Assembly (NCBI GenBank): GCA_902727895.1
Contig: CACVAP010000053.1
Coordinates: forward strand, 1 to 64,000
Origin: an uncultured Sulfurovum sp.
Lineage (GTDB): Bacteria > Campylobacterota > Campylobacteria > Campylobacterales > Sulfurovaceae
Direction of reading: 5' to 3'
DNA length: 64,000 nucleotides
The notes under the pieces are model-generated. The model was not told where the DNA came from and did no database searches. It was given only the letters and a program-made list of their open reading frames with translations. Position numbers and translations under genes: made by a program. Below are positions 60,886 to 64,000 of this stretch, piece by piece; the stretch's first letter is position 1, and every line of letters starts with the position of its first letter.

Positions 60886-61290
60886 TTATAATTGTTCTCT
60901 GATATAGTCAGCAATATCATCACGTAATACTTCTCTTACATTACGAGGCTTTTTATTTTCATCAACAATTACAAAAGTAAAGGTGGCATTGGTAACAGAA
61001 TATTCGTCATGTGTTTCTCTACATTTTATTTGTACATCGACAGCTACTTTCACTGAACTGTTTCCAACTTTTACTATTTCTGTATAAATGGTAAAAATAG
61101 CACCACTGTAAACAGGACGTAAAAAGTTCATGTCACTAACTGCTGCTGTAACAGCAGGTGATATAAGTATGTCTTCTATGGCAATTGATGCTGCTTTATC
61201 CATTTGTCCCATAAGCCAGCCACCAAAAACTGTCCCAGCATGGTTTAAATCTGTGGGGAAGACGCGTCCTCTTATTGATATTACTTTCAT
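60886..61290 (-). CDS. Acyl-CoA thioesterase (hotdog fold)
   Basis: NHAGTVFGGWLMGQMDKAASIA. Confidence 0.9.
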   Translation of the reverse strand: MKVISIRGRVFPTDLNHAGTVFGGWLMGQMDKAASIAIEDILISPAVTAAVSDMNFLRPVYSGAIFTIYTEIVKVGNSSVKVAVDVQIKCRETHDEYSVTNATFTFVIVDENKKPRNVREVLRDDIADYIREQL

Positions 61291-61371
61291 ATTTACCTCT
61301 TTCGTTGTTTAAAAATTATGATAACAAGGTGAATGAATTCCTTGTTTACAGCAGGCTGAGTTCAATTATTA

Positions 61372-61839
61372 TTAAATGTTTCCTAATCTAGGAAGTACAA
61401 TTAATTCAGTGACAGAACAGATATTAGATAAGTATTCTTCACTACTTTGTACTTTTAAAAGCCCCTTCTCCTTGTAGAAGGATTGGATTTCTTTTAAATT
61501 CTTTTTATCTAATTCATCTTCTGCTTTTACTAGGGTGTGTTCCATACGCTCTTCTCTTATTTCGTCTTTGGCTTCTAAGTTGAGTACCAAAGTTAATTCT
61601 ATATCTTCTTCTTCTTTTAATTTTCCATCTAAGGCATACATCTCTTCAGTTGTTCGAGGATAACCATCAAGCAAGACACCTTTTGTGTTAAAACCTTCTA
61701 CTTCCTTAAAAATAGTATCAATGGATTTCCCCTCAGTAGAGTAATAAGTTAAACACTCTGAGTGTCTATCACATAAATAACGCGCATTTTTGGTACGTCC
61801 TGTACCCTCCAGTCCTGTGATTAAAAATAATTTTTTCAT
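61372..61839 (-). CDS. Adenylate kinase-like P-loop protein (track start 61896; likely ATG 61839)
   Basis: LFLITGLEGTGRTKNARYL degenerate P-loop; VLLDGYPRTTEEMYAL Adk-like NMP motif. Confidence 0.6.
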   Translation of the reverse strand: MKKLFLITGLEGTGRTKNARYLCDRHSECLTYYSTEGKSIDTIFKEVEGFNTKGVLLDGYPRTTEEMYALDGKLKEEEDIELTLVLNLEAKDEIREERMEHTLVKAEDELDKKNLKEIQSFYKEKGLLKVQSSEEYLSNICSVTELIVLPRLGNI

Positions 61840-61889
61840 GAAATCAACCTTTTTTTTTGATTTTATATAATTAATAGTAGCTGAAGATG

Positions 61890-61922
61890 TTCGCAAAGTA
61901 TTCGCAAATTATTCGCGAATAA
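61890..61922. repeat. Three direct 11-bp repeats upstream of the Adk-like gene
   Basis: TTCGCAAAGTA TTCGCAAATTA TTCGCGAATAA. Confidence 0.65.
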
Positions 61923-62076
61923 GAAATATCTTTATAATTAGAATTAATAATTAAATAAAACATTAACTGTTTATTGGGTAATTAGAGGGAAGTAATTGCT
62001 TAAATTTAAAGGATTATAGATTAGCGATAAACTTGTTGAAGATAGGTTATTGTGGATGATTATGAAAATAATAGAG

Positions 62077-62134
62077 TAGCTTTCACCCTGACCAAATAAA
62101 GTCGGGTGGGAAAGAAAATATAAAGTAAAAGCTA
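62077..62134. other. Nested inverted repeats in a 355-bp gene-free region
   Basis: TAGCTTT...AAAGCTA enclosing CACCC(t)GAC-CAAATAAA-GTCGGGTG. Confidence 0.4.
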
Positions 62135-62251
62135 ATTAATAAGAGTCTAAAAATAATTTAAGTGAGGGAAAAACGATATGAACGACTCTCATAACAGCAT
62201 TATAGTATCAAGTTGTGTTCTAATTGTGAAAATTTAGAAATTTGTTATAAT

Positions 62252-63028
62252 TTATGAATGTTTAAATTTGTACATCATGATTGAGGCTGCTACGGCGACG
62301 TTAAAACTCTTAATATTTTCTTCCATCTCTATGTGAACTACCTCGGAACATAAATCTAAAATTTCTTGGGAGATACCATGTCCCTCATGACCCATAAGTA
62401 AAACCCATTTATCTGAAACCTTTATGTCTGAGAGGGCTGTAGAGTCTTTTGTTATTTCAGCTGCATAAATGGTATAACCTTGCTCTTTTAGTGCTTCTAG
62501 AGTTACTTTAATGTCATCATAGAGATGTGTTTTTAAACGGCTTGTATGTCCCATAGAAACTCTTAAGGCACGTCTACCAAAAGGATGAGGTCCTTGCTTG
62601 GGGAGTAAATAGGAGTTTATGCCCAGTGCAGCAGCAGAACGGGCTATGGAACCTACATTTTCACTAGAGGTAATGTTGTCAAGCATGACAATGTTTTTGT
62701 CAAGTTTTTCAAGTGCTATCTGACTAGGGCGAATACCATGTAACATGACATTGTGGTGGACTTTATGCCCCACAATTTTTTGCATAAGTTCTTTTGTGGC
62801 AACATAGAGTTTAGCAATATTTTTCTTTTCTATAAGTGTTGTAAACTCATCATAGTATTCTTGAGTAGCAAAGATACTTTTGATTTCTATGTTAGTTTCT
62901 AAAATAAGATTAACAACTTTAGAAGAGTCAGCAATGAATGAGTTGTCTTCTGTAAAGGCATTATCACGAAGTTGTTGATAAATAAGTAGTTCTGGAATAT
63001 TAGGATTGTCTATGGTGATTAAATTCAT
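62252..63028 (-). CDS. TrmH/SpoU-family RNA methyltransferase
   Basis: LDNITSSENVGSIARSAAALGI, LMGHEGHGIS, FNVAVAASIMMYKF. Confidence 0.92.
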   Translation of the reverse strand: MNLITIDNPNIPELLIYQQLRDNAFTEDNSFIADSSKVVNLILETNIEIKSIFATQEYYDEFTTLIEKKNIAKLYVATKELMQKIVGHKVHHNVMLHGIRPSQIALEKLDKNIVMLDNITSSENVGSIARSAAALGINSYLLPKQGPHPFGRRALRVSMGHTSRLKTHLYDDIKVTLEALKEQGYTIYAAEITKDSTALSDIKVSDKWVLLMGHEGHGISQEILDLCSEVVHIEMEENIKSFNVAVAASIMMYKFKHS

Positions 63029-63039
63029 ACAGAATTATA

Positions 63040-64000
63040 TCAGTATTCGTTCTGTATATCCAAAGTTAAATGGTGTTTACCAATTCTTAATGTTTGTTTT
63101 CTTTGTACGCTAGAAAGTGCAGTAAGTTTAATGGTGTTTTTGTCAATAAACTCAATGTCCACATTAGAAGGGTAGGCAATGTCTCTTAACAAGTCTACTT
63201 TTGAACTTGGAGGAAAGTAAAAAATATGAGAGTCTGCTTCATTCATTTTAAAAACAGTATCATTGTTTTTAACTATATGTAGAGGCATTTGAAACTTTTG
63301 TGTTTGAAAGCTCCACTCTTTAGAAACAACTTCTTTATCAACAATAGCTAAAAACTTTACATGGTATTGGTTATTCCATTCAAGTCTTTTTAAAGGGAAC
63401 AGTACAAAGTCAAGTTTCTCTAAACGTTTATTTGGATCAGTCTTATGATCAAACTTTAGGGTATTGGTTATTTCAACATTGTTACTGTCAAAAAGTTGAA
63501 AGTTTAGCAGTTTTGCTTCTTTATGATACATTGAATTAAAAGAAATACTAATAGGAAAACCACTAACTCTATGTTCAGGAAGAGGATCTGGTAGCTCATC
63601 AAAAAATGCTGGTGGTACTTCTTTTTGAGTGTCAAAAGGGTAGATAATTACATTTTTATTACGCTTTTTATTAGCGTTTAGTGCCTGTTCTAGTTGTGAA
63701 CTGTTAACTTTCTCATTCTCTTTATAGAGTGTTTCAAGTGCATTTGAACTCATGTTGTAGACAAATGCTGTTTGTGTCTTTGTATTTTTGTTTTGACTTA
63801 TACCAATACCAACAGCATCTGAACGAAAGTCTAAGAAAGCAAAACGGTGATAAATGGCAGCAAAGAGTCCATCAATAGATGACTTATAGTTTTGGTTGTG
63901 TGTTGAAACATTTTCTATGACCTGAGGTGTAGCATAACCAGCATGGGTAACCCGAGCAGAAGCAAATTCTCCTGTAAAGTCTTGGTGGCTTTTATCTTGT
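63040..64000 (-). CDS. CAP (SCP/PR1-like) domain protein, 5' end beyond window (ORF track lists only 63040-63753)
   Basis: Open frame continues upstream to window edge: QDKSHQDFTGEFASARVTHAGYATPQ...SSIDGLFAAIYHRFAFLDF...NM-SSNALE. Confidence 0.75.
   Translation of the reverse strand, partial: QDKSHQDFTGEFASARVTHAGYATPQVIENVSTHNQNYKSSIDGLFAAIYHRFAFLDFRSDAVGIGISQNKNTKTQTAFVYNMSSNALETLYKENEKVNSSQLEQALNANKKRNKNVIIYPFDTQKEVPPAFFDELPDPLPEHRVSGFPISISFNSMYHKEAKLLNFQLFDSNNVEITNTLKFDHKTDPNKRLEKLDFVLFPLKRLEWNNQYHVKFLAIVDKEVVSKEWSFQTQKFQMPLHIVKNNDTVFKMNEADSHIFYFPPSSKVDLLRDIAYPSNVDIEFIDKNTIKLTALSSVQRKQTLRIGKHHLTLDIQNEY

Noticed and set aside
61323-61346. AACAAGG...CCTTGTT hairpin
   Set aside because: Likely the ordinary terminator of the Adk-like gene; short stem, not treated as a finding
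1-64000. CRISPR arrays, tRNA, rRNA, prophage or transposase genes
   Set aside because: No regularly spaced repeats, no tRNA cloverleaf/CCA patterns, and no integrase/transposase motifs were found by eye; tRNAscan, CRISPRCasFinder and ISfinder would be decisive

Overview
AT-rich chromosomal window whose gene content and synteny fit a Campylobacterota bacterium (Sulfurovum/Sulfurimonas-like; inferred from protein families, no search run). Housekeeping blocks: rnj-ksgA, hisF, rlmN, purB, nrdA, gltA-mqo, a complete nuoA-N complex I operon (fused nuoCD, canonical nuoE/nuoF, short nuoG), and frdCAB followed by a pair of dynamin-like GTPases, a TPP enzyme and an aldehyde dehydrogenase. Accessory regions most worth a second look: (1) a six-gene operon (12082-17094) with two zinc-ribbon DUF4178-like proteins, a small Ser/Gly-rich protein, a DUF350 membrane protein, a multi-TM aminopropyltransferase and a NspC-like decarboxylase; (2) directly upstream of it, a tandem pair of diverged ~180-bp noncoding elements (17135-17543) that share a near-identical 38-bp head and keep stem-loops despite sequence divergence; (3) a metal-homeostasis island (24288-33018) with two Fur-family regulators, a homopolymer-frameshifted ZnuA, CobW GTPase, diverged RibA-like protein, NicO transporter, a His/Cys mini-peptide, TonB receptor and acidic/His lipoprotein, linked by a recurrent TAAATGC-N9-GCATttA palindrome; (4) an inverted REP-like pair between purB and nrdA; (5) a toxin-antitoxin graveyard (46471-47823). 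No tRNA, rRNA, CRISPR array or intact transposase was recognised.
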